The notes: generated from the letters alone by a model not told the origin. 64,000 nucleotides of DNA from SAR202 cluster bacterium (GCA_016872515.1 VGZR01000005.1:1-64000); one strand, 5' to 3'. Positions 9,019 to 19,417 are shown, numbered from the stretch's first letter. Numbers and translations: made by a program.

Positions 9019-9028
9019 GTATCGCGTT

Positions 9029-9205
9029 ATGTGTATGCTATCGAGGCTAGCGGTGGGTAGAACAGACGATAACCACGACGAGACCAAGGCTGAACGGCGC
9101 GAGCGCCGCAGGAAGAACAAGCGGAAGATGCGAGTGGACGCCGCAGGCCTGCGCCAGACGCAGCGGTTGATAGAGCGGAAGGCGAAACAGGCCCGCGAGT
9201 CATAA
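9029..9205 (+). CDS. Small highly basic hypothetical protein
   Basis: 58-aa frame rich in K/R (TKAERRERRRKNKRKMR) between two CDSs. Confidence 0.45.
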   Translation: MCMLSRLAVGRTDDNHDETKAERRERRRKNKRKMRVDAAGLRQTQRLIERKAKQARES

Positions 9206-9232
9206 GCGCAGCAAGATGAGCAAAGAGGCGAT

Positions 9233-10216
9233 GTGATGGACACGACGATGTTGGCGGCGCAGGCCGTGGCCCGTCGGCGCATCCGGTGCGACGAGGTCGC
9301 GGCGCCGAAGCCGGAGAAGGGCAAGGTGCTGGTAAAGACGCGCCTGGCATCCATCTGCGGCAGCGACCTGCACATCGTCTATCTCGGCTGGAATATCGCA
9401 GAGTTTCCCATGCCCCACGGCTTCCCCGGCCACGAGGGCGCCGGCGAGGTGGTGGACAGCGGCGGGACGGAGTGGCGGCCCGGCGACCTAGTGCTGACCG
9501 CGCCGATGTTCTGGGAGTCCAAGACCTTCGCGGGCTACCAGCTCCTGGAGCCGCGCTTCCTGCTGAAGCTGCCCGAAGGCACGCCGCTAGCCCACTCGCT
9601 GATGACGCAGCAATTGGGGACGGTGGTCTATTCGTGCCTGCGGCTGCCGCCGCTGCTGGGGCAGACCGTGGCCATCCTGGGCCAGGGCTCGGTGGGGCTG
9701 TTCCACGACTTCGTCCTTCGCAAGCTGGGGGCGCACCGCATCATCGCCGTCGAGCCGGTGAAGGCACGGCAGGACGCTGCCCGCAGGATGGGCGTGGACG
9801 CGGTGGTGGACGTGACGGGCCAGCGGGCGACGCAGGCGGTGCTGGACCTGACGGGAGGCCAAGGCGCCGACCTGGTCATCGAGGCGGTGGGCAGCGTTGA
9901 GACGCTGAACCAGGCGCTGAAGCTGGCGCGGCCCACCGGGCGCGTCGTCGCTTTCGGCCTGCCGGAGACGATGGAGCGCGTGCCCTTCGACTGGGACACC
10001 TTCTTCCGCAGGCGCATCACGATGAACTCCGTCTTCGGCTCGCAAGAGGAGCCGGGGCAGCGGTCGTTCCGGCTGGCGCTGGACTACATCGCCAGCGGGC
10101 AGATTGACGTGGCGCCCTTCGTGACGCACCGGTTCCCCATCACCAGGGTCCACGACGCCTTCGAGCTGGCCGAGTCCAAGGCCGACGGCGCCCTCAAGGT
10201 CTCCCTGACGTTCTGA
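9233..10216 (+). CDS. Zinc-dependent alcohol dehydrogenase family protein
   Basis: LASICGSDLHIVY, GHEGAGEVVDSG, AILGQGSVGLF Rossmann motif. Confidence 0.92.
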   Translation: MMDTTMLAAQAVARRRIRCDEVAAPKPEKGKVLVKTRLASICGSDLHIVYLGWNIAEFPMPHGFPGHEGAGEVVDSGGTEWRPGDLVLTAPMFWESKTFAGYQLLEPRFLLKLPEGTPLAHSLMTQQLGTVVYSCLRLPPLLGQTVAILGQGSVGLFHDFVLRKLGAHRIIAVEPVKARQDAARRMGVDAVVDVTGQRATQAVLDLTGGQGADLVIEAVGSVETLNQALKLARPTGRVVAFGLPETMERVPFDWDTFFRRRITMNSVFGSQEEPGQRSFRLALDYIASGQIDVAPFVTHRFPITRVHDAFELAESKADGALKVSLTF

Positions 10217-10225
10217 GACAGCCCC

Positions 10226-10663
10226 CTACGTCAGGTACCGCGGGTGCCAGTCGCCGCCGGTCCAGGTGGTGACCTTGCCGGGGGTGACCTTGATGAGGAC
10301 ACGGGGGATGTGCTTGGTGTCCTCGTAGTACTTGTGGCCGACCTCGTGGCCCGCGTACTTGACGGAGATGGGCTCCCAGTTGCCGAACCAGTTGGCGTCC
10401 ACCACCTCGGCGCGGCCCGGCGCGGTGACGCGGGTGTAGGGGATATCGCAGGTGTCCACCAGGATGCTGACGCGCGGCTCGCGCTGGACGTAGGGGATCC
10501 AGCGGTTATGCTTGCGGCCCACAAGGGTGAAGGCCTTGCCGTCCCAGCCGTACCAGACCGGCACGATGTACGGCGCGCCGTCGGGCCCGATGGTGGCCAG
10601 CTTGAGGATGTGCCGGCCGCTGTTGAGGAACTGCTGGATCTCCTTGTCGGTGAGTGCGGGCAT
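10226..10663 (-). CDS. Pyridoxamine 5'-phosphate oxidase family protein
   Basis: MPALTDKEIQQFLNSGRHILKLATIGPDGAPYIVPVWYGWDGKAF; start moved inside ORF 10226..10816. Confidence 0.85.
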   Translation of the reverse strand: MPALTDKEIQQFLNSGRHILKLATIGPDGAPYIVPVWYGWDGKAFTLVGRKHNRWIPYVQREPRVSILVDTCDIPYTRVTAPGRAEVVDANWFGNWEPISVKYAGHEVGHKYYEDTKHIPRVLIKVTPGKVTTWTGGDWHPRYLT

Positions 10664-10695
10664 GGTGGACCCCGTGCAAAAGCTGGCGACATGGT

Positions 10696-10797
10696 AACAC
10701 GGCGGCGCATCCTCCCTCACCCCTTTGTCCCGACTGGGTCGGGATAAAGGCCCTCTCCCGCCTGCCGCGGGGGAGGGGTAAGGGCGCCCGCCGTGTT
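10696..10797. repeat. Cloverleaf-like intergenic palindromic repeat
   Basis: Outer stem AACACGGCGG/CCGCCGTGTT; inner hairpins TCCCGAC-TGG-GTCGGGA and CCCTCTCCCGC...GCGGGGGAGGGG. Confidence 0.65.
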
Positions 10798-10831
10798 GTA
10801 CAATCGCGTGCGCCAAATAGGGAGGGCCGCG

Positions 10832-12190
10832 ATGGCTAATACGAAAGGACTACACCAACTCACGGTCACCGAGGTGGCGGCGGCCATCCGCGAAAAGCGG
10901 CTGTCGGCCGTCGAGTTGATGGAGGCGCTGCTGGCGCGGTCGCGCAAGCTGGAGCCGCGTCTGCGCGTGTGGGTGACGATGGACGAGGGGGCGGCGCTGG
11001 CCGAGGCGCGCAAGAGCCAGCGCGACCTGGAGCGCTCCGGCCCGAAGGGGCCGCTGCACGGCATCCCCGTGGGCGTGAAGGACACGTTCCTCACCAAGGG
11101 GATGCGGACGACCTACTGCTCGCCCATCTACGCCGATTTCGTACCGAAGGAGGACGCGACGACGGTGGCGAAGCTGCGGGAGGCGGGCGCCATCATCATG
11201 GGCAAGACGGTGACGACACAGTTCGCCTACGGCGACCCGTCGCCGACGCGCAACCCGTGGAACGAAGGCCGCACCCCGGGTGGCTCGTCCAGCGGCTCGG
11301 CGGCGGGCACAGCCGCCGGCTACTTCCCCGCCGCGCTCGGCTCGCAGACCGCGGGCTCGGTGCTCAGGCCCGCCGCGTACAACGGCGTGGTCGGCGTCAA
11401 ACCGACCATGGGACGGCTCAGCCGCTTCGGCGTGATCCCCGACGCCTGGTCGCTGGACACCATGGGCTACTTCTGCCGCACCGTGGAAGACGCGGCGCTG
11501 CTTCTGATGGTGATGTCGGGCCAGGACCCAAAGGACCCGTCGTCGTCCAGCCTACCGGTGCCCGACTACACGAAGGCGGCCCGCAGGCGCGCCACCAAGC
11601 CCCGCATCGGCCTGATGCGCCAGTTCTTCCTCGAGCGCGCCGACCCGGAGATGGCCGCGCACATCGAACAGGTCGCCAGGCGGCTGAAGAAGGCCGGCGC
11701 GAGCGTCCGCGAGGTGCGGGTGGAGATGGACTTCGACACGCTGCAGTACGCGCACCGCATCGTGATGGCGGTGGAAGGCGCGGCGGTGCACCAGGCCGAC
11801 TTCGCCAAACGGCCCGACGACTACGCGCGCGACGTACGCCGCTGGGTGGAGATGGGCCAGCTCATCCCAGGGGCCACGTACGTCAACGCGCAGCGCGTCC
11901 GGGGGCGGTTCCGCCGTCTGCTGGGCGAGGCGATGGCCGGTGTGGACGCGGTGCTGACCTCGACGGCGGCGGTGCCCGCGCCCGACCCGGCCACGACCGG
12001 CGACCCCCGCTGGCAGGCGCCGTTCACCACGGCGGGCTTCCCGGCCCTCACGTTGCCCTCGGGGCTGAGCAAGGACGGGCTGCCCTTCGGCACGCAGCTG
12101 GTGGCGACGCCCTTCGCCGAGGAGCGGCTGCTCACCGTCGCGGCCTGGATCGAGCGCGTCCTCGACGTGCGGCTGTCCCCGCCGGTGTAG
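10832..12190 (+). CDS. Amidase (GatA-like amidase signature family)
   Basis: GPLHGIPVGVKDTF, GGSSSGSAAGTAAGYFPAALGSQTAGSVLRPAAYNGVVGVKPT amidase signature. Confidence 0.92.
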   Translation: MANTKGLHQLTVTEVAAAIREKRLSAVELMEALLARSRKLEPRLRVWVTMDEGAALAEARKSQRDLERSGPKGPLHGIPVGVKDTFLTKGMRTTYCSPIYADFVPKEDATTVAKLREAGAIIMGKTVTTQFAYGDPSPTRNPWNEGRTPGGSSSGSAAGTAAGYFPAALGSQTAGSVLRPAAYNGVVGVKPTMGRLSRFGVIPDAWSLDTMGYFCRTVEDAALLLMVMSGQDPKDPSSSSLPVPDYTKAARRRATKPRIGLMRQFFLERADPEMAAHIEQVARRLKKAGASVREVRVEMDFDTLQYAHRIVMAVEGAAVHQADFAKRPDDYARDVRRWVEMGQLIPGATYVNAQRVRGRFRRLLGEAMAGVDAVLTSTAAVPAPDPATTGDPRWQAPFTTAGFPALTLPSGLSKDGLPFGTQLVATPFAEERLLTVAAWIERVLDVRLSPPV

Positions 12191-12252
12191 TTGCCCATCC
12201 CGCGGTTCTCAGGACATGGGAATGGAACTTTTGTTCTCTTTTTGGTTTTAAT

Positions 12253-12301
12253 AACCCACTTCAAATCCGAGGTGGGTTCGCGCCGTTTGGCGGAGCGAAC
12301 C
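12253..12301. repeat. Two overlapping inverted repeats in the amidase-tig intergenic region
   Basis: AACCCACTTC/GAGGTGGGTT (12253-12278, one G-T) overlaps GGTTCGC/GCGAACC (12275-12301). Confidence 0.5.
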
Positions 12302-12365
12302 GCGTCCGCAGCGGCTGTCTCGCCATCTTCACACCCCCCGCTATCCTTCCCCTAGAAAGGGGCCG

Positions 12366-12374
12366 TGCTATAAT
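12366..12374 (+). promoter_or_regulatory. Extended -10 promoter TGCTATAAT upstream of tig
   Basis: TGn-TATAAT ~37 bp upstream of the tig start. Confidence 0.5.
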
Positions 12375-12410
12375 GCCTGTAATCCCCCTTGTACCTTCAG
12401 GAGTGTTCGT

Positions 12411-13757
12411 TTGCAGATCACGCAAGAGCAGGTCGTTGACCGCCAGGCTGTGCTGCGCATTGAGTTGGAGGACAGCGACCTCGCCCCGTATCTAGACCGT
12501 GGCTACCGCCGCCTCGTCCAGAAGGCCAACATTCCCGGCTTCCGCAAGGGGAAGGCCCCCCGCCAAGTCGTCGAGCAGTACTTCGGCAGAGAGGGGTTGC
12601 TCCAGGAGGTCCTGGAGTACACCGTCTCCGACGTCACGTCCAAGGCCATCGAGTCCCAGAAACTGGATGCCTCCGGCCTGCCGAAGGTGGAGTTGGTGGA
12701 CCTCAAGCCGGTGGTCGTCAAGGCCACGGTGCCGCTGACGCCCGACGTTGACTTGGGCGCCTACCAGGCCATCCGGGTGCCGCTCAAGCCCATCGAGGTC
12801 ACCGAGGAGCAAGTCAACGAGCGCATCGAGCGCGTCCGCGACGGCCAGGCCACCTGGGAGCCGGTCGAGCGGCCCGCGCAGATGGGCGACCTGTTGACCG
12901 GGCACGTCCAGGGCATCGTGGGCGGCCAGAAGTGGATAGACCAGAGCGACGCGGTGTTCGTGCTGGACAAAGAGGGTGACCGGCCCATCCCAGGCTTCTC
13001 GGAGGCCGTCGCCGGCGCCGAGAAGGGCGTGGCCAAGGAGTTCACCCTGACCATGCCGGCGGACTACGCCGACACCAAACTGGCCGGCAAGGAAGGCAAG
13101 TTCACCGTGACCGCCGGCGAGGTCAAGCAGCGGAACCTGCCCGCGCTGGACGACGGGTTCGCCAAGGGCGTCGGCGAGGGGTACGAGAGCCTGGCCGCGC
13201 TGCGCGAGGCCGTCCGCAAGGAACTGAACGCCGAGGCCGAGGCCGCCCGCGACGCCGAGTACCGCGAAGAGGCGCTCAAGGCCCTGGTCGCGCACGCCAA
13301 GGTCGCGCTCCCGCCCCTGCTCGTGGAGCACGAGACGGAGCACGTCTTGGAAGACCGGCAGCGCACCTTGGCGCGGCTCAACGTCCGCCTCGACGACTAC
13401 CTGCGCTACTCCAAGACGACCGTGGAGAAGCTGCAGGAGGAGTCGAAGCAGAGCGCCCAGGAGCGGCTCGTCCGCGCCTTCGCCGTGCGCAAGTTCGCCG
13501 ACCTGGAACAGGTCGGCGTCTCTGACGAAGAGGTGGAAACGCGGCTGACCGCCCTGAAGGAACAGGCCGAGCAGATGCGCGCCCGCGCCAACCAGTCCCG
13601 CAGGGCAGAGCGGCGCAAGGACGAGCTGGACTCGGACGAGACGAAGGAGTCCGTCAAACGGACCATCGTGATGGAAAAGGCGTTGGACAAGTTGGTAACG
13701 ATAGCGAAGGGCGAGGCGCCGGAGGCGGCAAGCGCCGCGCCGGGCCCGCAAGCCTAG
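12411..13757 (+). CDS. tig: Trigger factor
   Basis: [30 protein letters not shown]; upstream of clpP and clpX. Confidence 0.93.
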   Translation: MQITQEQVVDRQAVLRIELEDSDLAPYLDRGYRRLVQKANIPGFRKGKAPRQVVEQYFGREGLLQEVLEYTVSDVTSKAIESQKLDASGLPKVELVDLKPVVVKATVPLTPDVDLGAYQAIRVPLKPIEVTEEQVNERIERVRDGQATWEPVERPAQMGDLLTGHVQGIVGGQKWIDQSDAVFVLDKEGDRPIPGFSEAVAGAEKGVAKEFTLTMPADYADTKLAGKEGKFTVTAGEVKQRNLPALDDGFAKGVGEGYESLAALREAVRKELNAEAEAARDAEYREEALKALVAHAKVALPPLLVEHETEHVLEDRQRTLARLNVRLDDYLRYSKTTVEKLQEESKQSAQERLVRAFAVRKFADLEQVGVSDEEVETRLTALKEQAEQMRARANQSRRAERRKDELDSDETKESVKRTIVMEKALDKLVTIAKGEAPEAASAAPGPQA

Positions 13758-13771
13758 AGAGGGGACGCAAG

Positions 13772-14371
13772 TTGATCCAGAGACCTGAAAACCTGATTCC
13801 TATGGTCATCGAGAGCGGCGCCCGCGGGGAGCGCGCGTTCGATATCTACTCGCTCCTCCTCAAGGAGCGCATCATCTTCATCGGCACGCCCATCGTGGAC
13901 CAGGTCGCCAACACCGTGATGGCGCAGCTCCTGTACCTGGACCGCGAGGACCCCGAGCGCGACATCAGCATCTACATCAACTCGCCGGGCGGCGTCATCC
14001 ACGCGGGTCTGGCCATCTACGACACCATGCGCCTCATCCGGCCCGACGTGTCCACTATCTGCGTCGGCCTCGCCGCCAGCATGGCCACCGTCCTGCTGTG
14101 CGCCGGCACCAAGGGCAAGCGCTACGCCCTCCCCAACTCGACCATCCATATGCACCAGCCCATATCCGGCGCCCAGGGCCAAGCCTCGGACATAGACATC
14201 GCGGCCCGCGAGATTCTGCGCATGCAGGACAAGATGCGCCAGATCATCTCCGAGCACTCCGGCCAGCCGTACGAGAAAGTAGCCCGCGATACCGACCGCG
14301 ACTACTACTTGACCTCCGAGCAAGCGAAAGAGTACGGTCTGATAGACGAAGTATTGACCAAGACCGGCTAG
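13772..14371 (+). CDS. clpP: ATP-dependent Clp protease proteolytic subunit
   Basis: [51 protein letters not shown]. Confidence 0.97.
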   Translation: MIQRPENLIPMVIESGARGERAFDIYSLLLKERIIFIGTPIVDQVANTVMAQLLYLDREDPERDISIYINSPGGVIHAGLAIYDTMRLIRPDVSTICVGLAASMATVLLCAGTKGKRYALPNSTIHMHQPISGAQGQASDIDIAAREILRMQDKMRQIISEHSGQPYEKVARDTDRDYYLTSEQAKEYGLIDEVLTKTG

Positions 14372-14454
14372 GTCTGAAACACTGTTGAGGACGAAGAGCG
14401 CGTCCGGCCACCACTCGGCACACTGGCGTCTGAACAGAGGAGAGCTGGAGGAAC

Positions 14455-15744
14455 ATGACTGCTTCCAGAGCTAGTTCGGCCAACTACCAGTGCTCGTTCT
14501 GCGGCAAGGCGCAGTCGCAGGTCAAGCGGCTCATCGCCGGCCCCGATCGAGTCTTCATTTGCGACGAGTGCGTGACGCTCTGCGAGCAGATCATCACCGA
14601 GGAGGCGCCTGCCCCTGCCCGCGACCAGTCCGGGGTCATCGCCAAGGGCGTCAACCCCAAGTGGCTCAACCAGAAGCTCGAGGAGTACGTCGTTGGCCAG
14701 GCCAAGGCCAAGAAGGTTCTGAGCGTCGCCGTCTATAACCACTACAAGCGCATCTGGTCTAATCAGAAGCATGACGAGGTCCAGATACAGAAGGCCAACG
14801 TCCTCATGCTCGGCCCGGCCGGATGCGGCAAGACCCTCCTGGCTCAGACCCTCGCCAAGATCCTCGACGTGCCCTTCGCCATCGCCGACGCCACTTCGCT
14901 CACCGAGGCGGGCTACGTCGGCGAGGACGTGGAGAACATCCTCCTACGGCTTATCAACACCGCCGACTACGACATCGCCCGCGCCGAGAAGGGCATCGTT
15001 TACATAGACGAGATAGACAAGATCGCCCGCAAAGGCCCCAACCCCTCCATCACGCGCGACGTGTCCGGCGAGGGCGTCCAGCAGGCCCTTTTGAAAATCA
15101 TCGAGGGCTGCGTCGCCAACGTCCCGCCACAGGGCGGGCGCAAGCACCCCCACCAAGAGTTCCTCCAAATCAAGACCGACAACATCCTGTTCATGTGCGG
15201 CGGCGCGTTCGAGGGCCTGGGCGACGTCGTGCGCAAGCGCCTCATCAAGAAGGGCGAGTCCATGGGCTTTCGGGCCACGACCTCGCGCCGCTCGATGGGC
15301 GAAGAGGAGGACGTGCTCCAGTACACGACGCCCGACGACCTGATGGAGTACGGCTTCATCCCCGAGTTCGTGGGCCGGCTGCCGGTGATGGTCTCCCTCC
15401 AGAGCCTCGACCTGAACGCGCTGATACGCGTACTCACCGAGCCGAAGAATGCGTTCGTCAAACAGTACCAGTCCCTGTTCAAGATGGAGGACGTGGACCT
15501 GGAGTTCACGCCCGATGCGCTGGAGGCCACCGCCGAGTTGGCGCTGGCCAACAAGACCGGCGCGCGCGGCCTGCGGACCGTGCTGGAGAACACGCTGCTC
15601 GATGTGATGTACGACCTGCCCGGCATGAAGGGCGCGGCAAAGTGCGTCGTCGGGCCCGACGCCATCCGGGGCCTCGGCCCCGTGCGGCTGTACAACGAAG
15701 CGGGTGAGCTCCAAGTGCACTCGCGCGGCCAGAAGTCGGCGTAG
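14455..15744 (+). CDS. clpX: ATP-dependent Clp protease ATP-binding subunit ClpX
   Basis: [18 protein letters not shown] zinc motif; [33 protein letters not shown]. Confidence 0.98.
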   Translation: MTASRASSANYQCSFCGKAQSQVKRLIAGPDRVFICDECVTLCEQIITEEAPAPARDQSGVIAKGVNPKWLNQKLEEYVVGQAKAKKVLSVAVYNHYKRIWSNQKHDEVQIQKANVLMLGPAGCGKTLLAQTLAKILDVPFAIADATSLTEAGYVGEDVENILLRLINTADYDIARAEKGIVYIDEIDKIARKGPNPSITRDVSGEGVQQALLKIIEGCVANVPPQGGRKHPHQEFLQIKTDNILFMCGGAFEGLGDVVRKRLIKKGESMGFRATTSRRSMGEEEDVLQYTTPDDLMEYGFIPEFVGRLPVMVSLQSLDLNALIRVLTEPKNAFVKQYQSLFKMEDVDLEFTPDALEATAELALANKTGARGLRTVLENTLLDVMYDLPGMKGAAKCVVGPDAIRGLGPVRLYNEAGELQVHSRGQKSA

Positions 15745-15946
15745 CGCCCCGGCTAACGGCGGGAGTTTCTAGACTCCCTCGCCGCTCAAGAGCAGCGTCG
15801 CTGAGATGGGTTGAGGATCTCCCACCCGCTGATGGAGTTCCGTTCCCAAACCGCCTTGGAAGCGTTTCTCATCGCCATCCTAAACGATCAAAGAACGGGG
15901 CGTGGTGGTTTACTTCCGTATGGCCTGTGGGGCGGTCAATCATCGT

Positions 15947-16747
15947 CTAGCGCCCCGCCAGCAACCGCTCGACCTCGGCGTTCATATCCTTCGGCTTGGC
16001 CGGCCTGCCGCTCCCGTCCACCACCTGGCCCGCCGACACGCGTAGTTCTTCGGCGGCCAGCGCACGCAGCACCACCAGCAGCAGCGGCCGCTCCCGCCGA
16101 AGCCCTTCGGCGCGGATGCACTTGAACAGTGGCTGCTCTTCGCCCTCCCGCTGAAGCTCGGAGACCGGCCTGCCCTCCACCGCCTTCCACAGCGGGTCGA
16201 AGTCGCCGCTACGGATTGGGAAGCTGCAGTAGCCTGCGACCGGCCCGGCGTCCAGCTCCTCTGTGGCGACGTGCACCATGACACCCGACCTGTCCGCGTG
16301 CCGCTCGATGAGCTGCCAGATGACCTGCTGCCAAGTGCCCTTCGGCCCGCCGGGCAGCGCCGGGTGGAGGTTGAGCATGGAGTAGCGGCGGCACATCTCG
16401 CCACTGGTGATGAGCATGTAGCCCGCGAGGACGCACACGTCGGGTCGGTAGCCCGACAGCATCTCCATCGCCTGGCGGTGAAAGCCGTCGCGGTGGCGCG
16501 CCCAGGGCCCGCCGCCGTGCTCGCGCTGGTAGCGCTGCGACGACAGGCTCACCGAGGGGATGCCGTAGCCCTTCACCATCTCCTGGAAGCGGTCGCTGCC
16601 CTCGGCCTCGCCGCGCTCGCGGTTCGTGAAGACGAACTCGATGAGGGCGTCGAGCCTCCCCGCGGCGATCTGGCCCTGGACAAGCTCAAGGAACCCCCGC
16701 GAACCTGTCCCTCTCCCCGTCGAGAACCAGCCGAGCTTGAGCATCAT
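15947..16747 (-). CDS. Formyltransferase family protein (PurN-like)
   Basis: LDALIEFVFTNRERGEAEGSDRF, DVCVLAGYMLI, NLHPALPGGPKGTW, GVMVHVATEELDAGPV. Confidence 0.8.
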   Translation of the reverse strand: MMLKLGWFSTGRGTGSRGFLELVQGQIAAGRLDALIEFVFTNRERGEAEGSDRFQEMVKGYGIPSVSLSSQRYQREHGGGPWARHRDGFHRQAMEMLSGYRPDVCVLAGYMLITSGEMCRRYSMLNLHPALPGGPKGTWQQVIWQLIERHADRSGVMVHVATEELDAGPVAGYCSFPIRSGDFDPLWKAVEGRPVSELQREGEEQPLFKCIRAEGLRRERPLLLVVLRALAAEELRVSAGQVVDGSGRPAKPKDMNAEVERLLAGR

Positions 16748-17812
16748 TCAGCGCCGCGCGCCGAGCTCGACCAGCAGTTGGCTGGCTTTCGCCCTGGTCT
16801 CGCTGTCGCCGAACTGGACGGCCTTCCCCGCGTCGGAGATGGCCCGCGTGGTGTTGCCCAGGTCGGCGTTCATCTTGGCCCGGACGTAATACGCCAGGCC
16901 CTCTTCCGGCGAAAGCTCGATGGCCCGGTCGGCCTGGGCGAGGGCTGTGGTGTAGTCGCCCTTCTCCAGCGACCGCTCCGCCTTGTAGGCGATGGAGATG
17001 GCGTTCTCGGGTATGGTGGGGTTCCAGAGGAAAACGCCCACCGCGAGGATGGCCACGGCGACGGGGACGACCCACCAGCGGTCGAAAGGGCGGCCCACCT
17101 CGACGACACGCGCGGACGCTCCGAGCTCACTCCTGACAACCTGGTAGCGGGGTGCCAACACGTACCCGATGGCAAAGCCGCCCGCCAGGCCACCCAAGTG
17201 TGCCCATTGGTCTATACTCGGCACCACGAAGCCGACGACTAGGTTGATGGCCGCCAGGAACAGGATGATCGTGAGGTTGCGCTGCCCCATCTTCCCCATC
17301 AGTTGGCGCTGGGTGACGAAGAAGGCGGCCAGCGCGCCCAGGACGCCGAAGACAGCGCCGCTGGCGCCCACGGCCACGCTGACGGGGTTGAGCAGATAGC
17401 TCACAACGCTGCCCGCCAGACCGGCCAGGACGTACATCGCACCGAACCTGAAGTGGCCGAAGAGGCGCTCCACGGTGCCGCCGACCAACCACAGGGCAAT
17501 CATGTTGAAGGCGAGGTGGAAACCGCCGGCGTGCAGGAACATCGCGCTGAAGAGACGCCAGTACTCCCCCTCCGCGATCAAGGGGCCGAACATCGCCCCG
17601 AAGCTGCGTAGCACCCCTGTGTCGGTCGAGCCGCCCGCCAGGGTCATCATCAGCCAGATGACGATGTTAGCCCCGATGAGCGTCCAGGTGACGAGCGGTC
17701 GGATGCTCACGCCCGGCAGCTCGACCCACTGGGAGGCCTGGAACCGCCCTGGGCCTGGTTCACGCGTGGATCCAGGAGGGGCATCAGCCTGGTTTGGCTC
17801 TATCTCACGCAC
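16748..17812 (-). CDS. Rhomboid family intramembrane serine protease with C-terminal TPR-like region
   Basis: MFLHAGGFHLAFNMIALWLVGG, GASGAVFGVLGALAAFF (catalytic GxSG), WAHLGGLAGGFAIG; helical repeats follow. Confidence 0.9.
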   Translation of the reverse strand: MREIEPNQADAPPGSTREPGPGRFQASQWVELPGVSIRPLVTWTLIGANIVIWLMMTLAGGSTDTGVLRSFGAMFGPLIAEGEYWRLFSAMFLHAGGFHLAFNMIALWLVGGTVERLFGHFRFGAMYVLAGLAGSVVSYLLNPVSVAVGASGAVFGVLGALAAFFVTQRQLMGKMGQRNLTIILFLAAINLVVGFVVPSIDQWAHLGGLAGGFAIGYVLAPRYQVVRSELGASARVVEVGRPFDRWWVVPVAVAILAVGVFLWNPTIPENAISIAYKAERSLEKGDYTTALAQADRAIELSPEEGLAYYVRAKMNADLGNTTRAISDAGKAVQFGDSETRAKASQLLVELGARR

Positions 17813-17815
17813 CCG

Positions 17816-18472
17816 TCATCTCCCTAGCAGCCGCTTCCTCACCTTAGTGTACCGCGTGAGCAGGTGGATGAACGGCGTCACCGGCCTGGCCTCCAGGCGC
17901 GCGTCTGCCAAGGCCCGCAGGAACCCGGCAGGCGTCCCGTCGAACTCGCGCATCTCGGTGTACGTCCGCCCCACCTCATGGGGGGTGTGAGAGTCGGTGA
18001 CGGCGGAGACAGGGATGCCGCGCTGACGGGCCAGCTCCTGGGCTCTGCGGTTGGCCGACTGGAAGGTGTTGCGCGCATTGAACCCCTCGATGATGTCGGT
18101 GTGGGGCAGCACCTCTGCGAGGGCGGCGGACGTGATGACGTTGCGGCGAAAGCCGTCGAAGGGGTGTGGGATAGAGACGAGCCCGCCCTGGGCCTTGATG
18201 GCCTGCACCGTCTCCAGCGGCGTGAGGTTTTTCGCTATCCGCTCCTTGAGGAACAGGCCGATAATCTCGCCGCCGGAGGACTTGACCTCCTCGCCGATGA
18301 TGACGGTGAACGGGGCGATGCGCGCCGTCTCCAGGGCACCCTCGATGGTGTTGTGGTCGGTGACCGCGATGCAGCCAAGGCCCGCTTTCAGGCACCTGGC
18401 AACCAGGGTCTTTAGCGGCATGTCGGAGTCGGGCGAGTAGCGCGTGTGGATGTGGAAGTCGGCCCGAATCAA
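17816..18472 (-). CDS. PHP domain metal-dependent phosphoesterase
   Basis: ADFHIHTRYSPDSDMPLKTLV, CIAVTDHNTIEGA, SAVTDSHTP. Confidence 0.9.
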   Translation of the reverse strand: MIRADFHIHTRYSPDSDMPLKTLVARCLKAGLGCIAVTDHNTIEGALETARIAPFTVIIGEEVKSSGGEIIGLFLKERIAKNLTPLETVQAIKAQGGLVSIPHPFDGFRRNVITSAALAEVLPHTDIIEGFNARNTFQSANRRAQELARQRGIPVSAVTDSHTPHEVGRTYTEMREFDGTPAGFLRALADARLEARPVTPFIHLLTRYTKVRKRLLGR

Positions 18473-18783
18473 GGCTTCTCGCCGCCCTCCGCGGCCTCCT
18501 CCTCGCCATCCTCGCCGTCTTCGTCCATGTCCGGCTCGTCGCCGGTGAGGCGCATCTGCTCGCCGTAGGCTGTGCGTATCTGGGTGATCTTCAGCTCGGC
18601 GGTGGCGATGCGCTCGCTGCAGATGCGAGCAAGGCGCATCCCCTCCTCGTACAGCGCAGTCGCCTCGGACAGGCTGAGCTTGCCCGCCTCCAGCTTCTGC
18701 ACCGTCTCGTCGAGGCGCTTCAGGGCCTCCTCGAAGGAGACACTGTCCTTGGGAACGGTGTTCTTGGCATTGCGGGCTGACAT
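18469..18783 (-). CDS. xseB: Exodeoxyribonuclease VII small subunit
   Basis: SFEEALKRLDETVQKLEAGKLSLSEATALYEEGMRLARICSERIATAELKI. Confidence 0.95.
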   Translation of the reverse strand: MSARNAKNTVPKDSVSFEEALKRLDETVQKLEAGKLSLSEATALYEEGMRLARICSERIATAELKITQIRTAYGEQMRLTGDEPDMDEDGEDGEEEAAEGGEKP

Positions 18784-18802
18784 CGGTGGTGTCGTCTGCT
18801 CC

Positions 18803-19387
18803 TTATGCGCTGAGTCTAAAGGGCGGGTACTTGTCGGTGCTCAGCACGAAGGCGTACGCCCACACCCGGTTCGACCAGCGCATCACGCCGACGACATAGT
18901 CGAAGAGATCCCTGGGGTATCGCCCCGTGAACAGGACGCCGAACCAGGTGAAGAGGACGACCACCACCACGCCTATCCAGAGCACCACCAGTAACACATA
19001 GTGGGGAATGGCCAGGAGCCACTTGATGAGGGGCAGCCATCGATTTAGGTCCTTCTGCACGTCCGGGTATGGGATTTCGACGTGAACAGCCTGCTCCTCG
19101 TCCGTGGAAGGATATTCATCCCTGAGAAGTAAGAGATAGGTCATTACCCTGTTCTCGAACCGCATTAGATTTAGGTTCCAGTCGAACCACCATCGAGGGT
19201 ACTTCCTCCGGAAGACAATCATGACTAGGGAAGCGAGAGCCAAGGCTCCACTTTCTCCAACGAGATACAGCACGACCGCTATGGGGATGAAAGTGATGAT
19301 GCGGAAGAAGCTGCTGAGCCGGTCAAGTTGGCGGTCTGGATAGTCCACGGAGAACTGGACGGGATAGGCGGACGGTGTGGCGGTCAT
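18803..19387 (-). CDS. DUF4389-like membrane protein
   Basis: YPVQFSVDYPDRQLDRLSSFFRI... PHYVLLVVLWIGVVVVVLFTWFGVLFTGRYPRDLFDYVVGVMRW. Confidence 0.8.
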   Translation of the reverse strand: MTATPSAYPVQFSVDYPDRQLDRLSSFFRIITFIPIAVVLYLVGESGALALASLVMIVFRRKYPRWWFDWNLNLMRFENRVMTYLLLLRDEYPSTDEEQAVHVEIPYPDVQKDLNRWLPLIKWLLAIPHYVLLVVLWIGVVVVVLFTWFGVLFTGRYPRDLFDYVVGVMRWSNRVWAYAFVLSTDKYPPFRLSA

Positions 19388-19417
19388 GCCTCCTCCTTTA
19401 TGGGCCGAACGTGGAAG

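Noticed and set aside
7750-9375. 541-aa minus ORF antisense to the sugar dehydrogenase
   Set aside because: No motif; plus strand encodes conserved PQQ-type dehydrogenase motifs.
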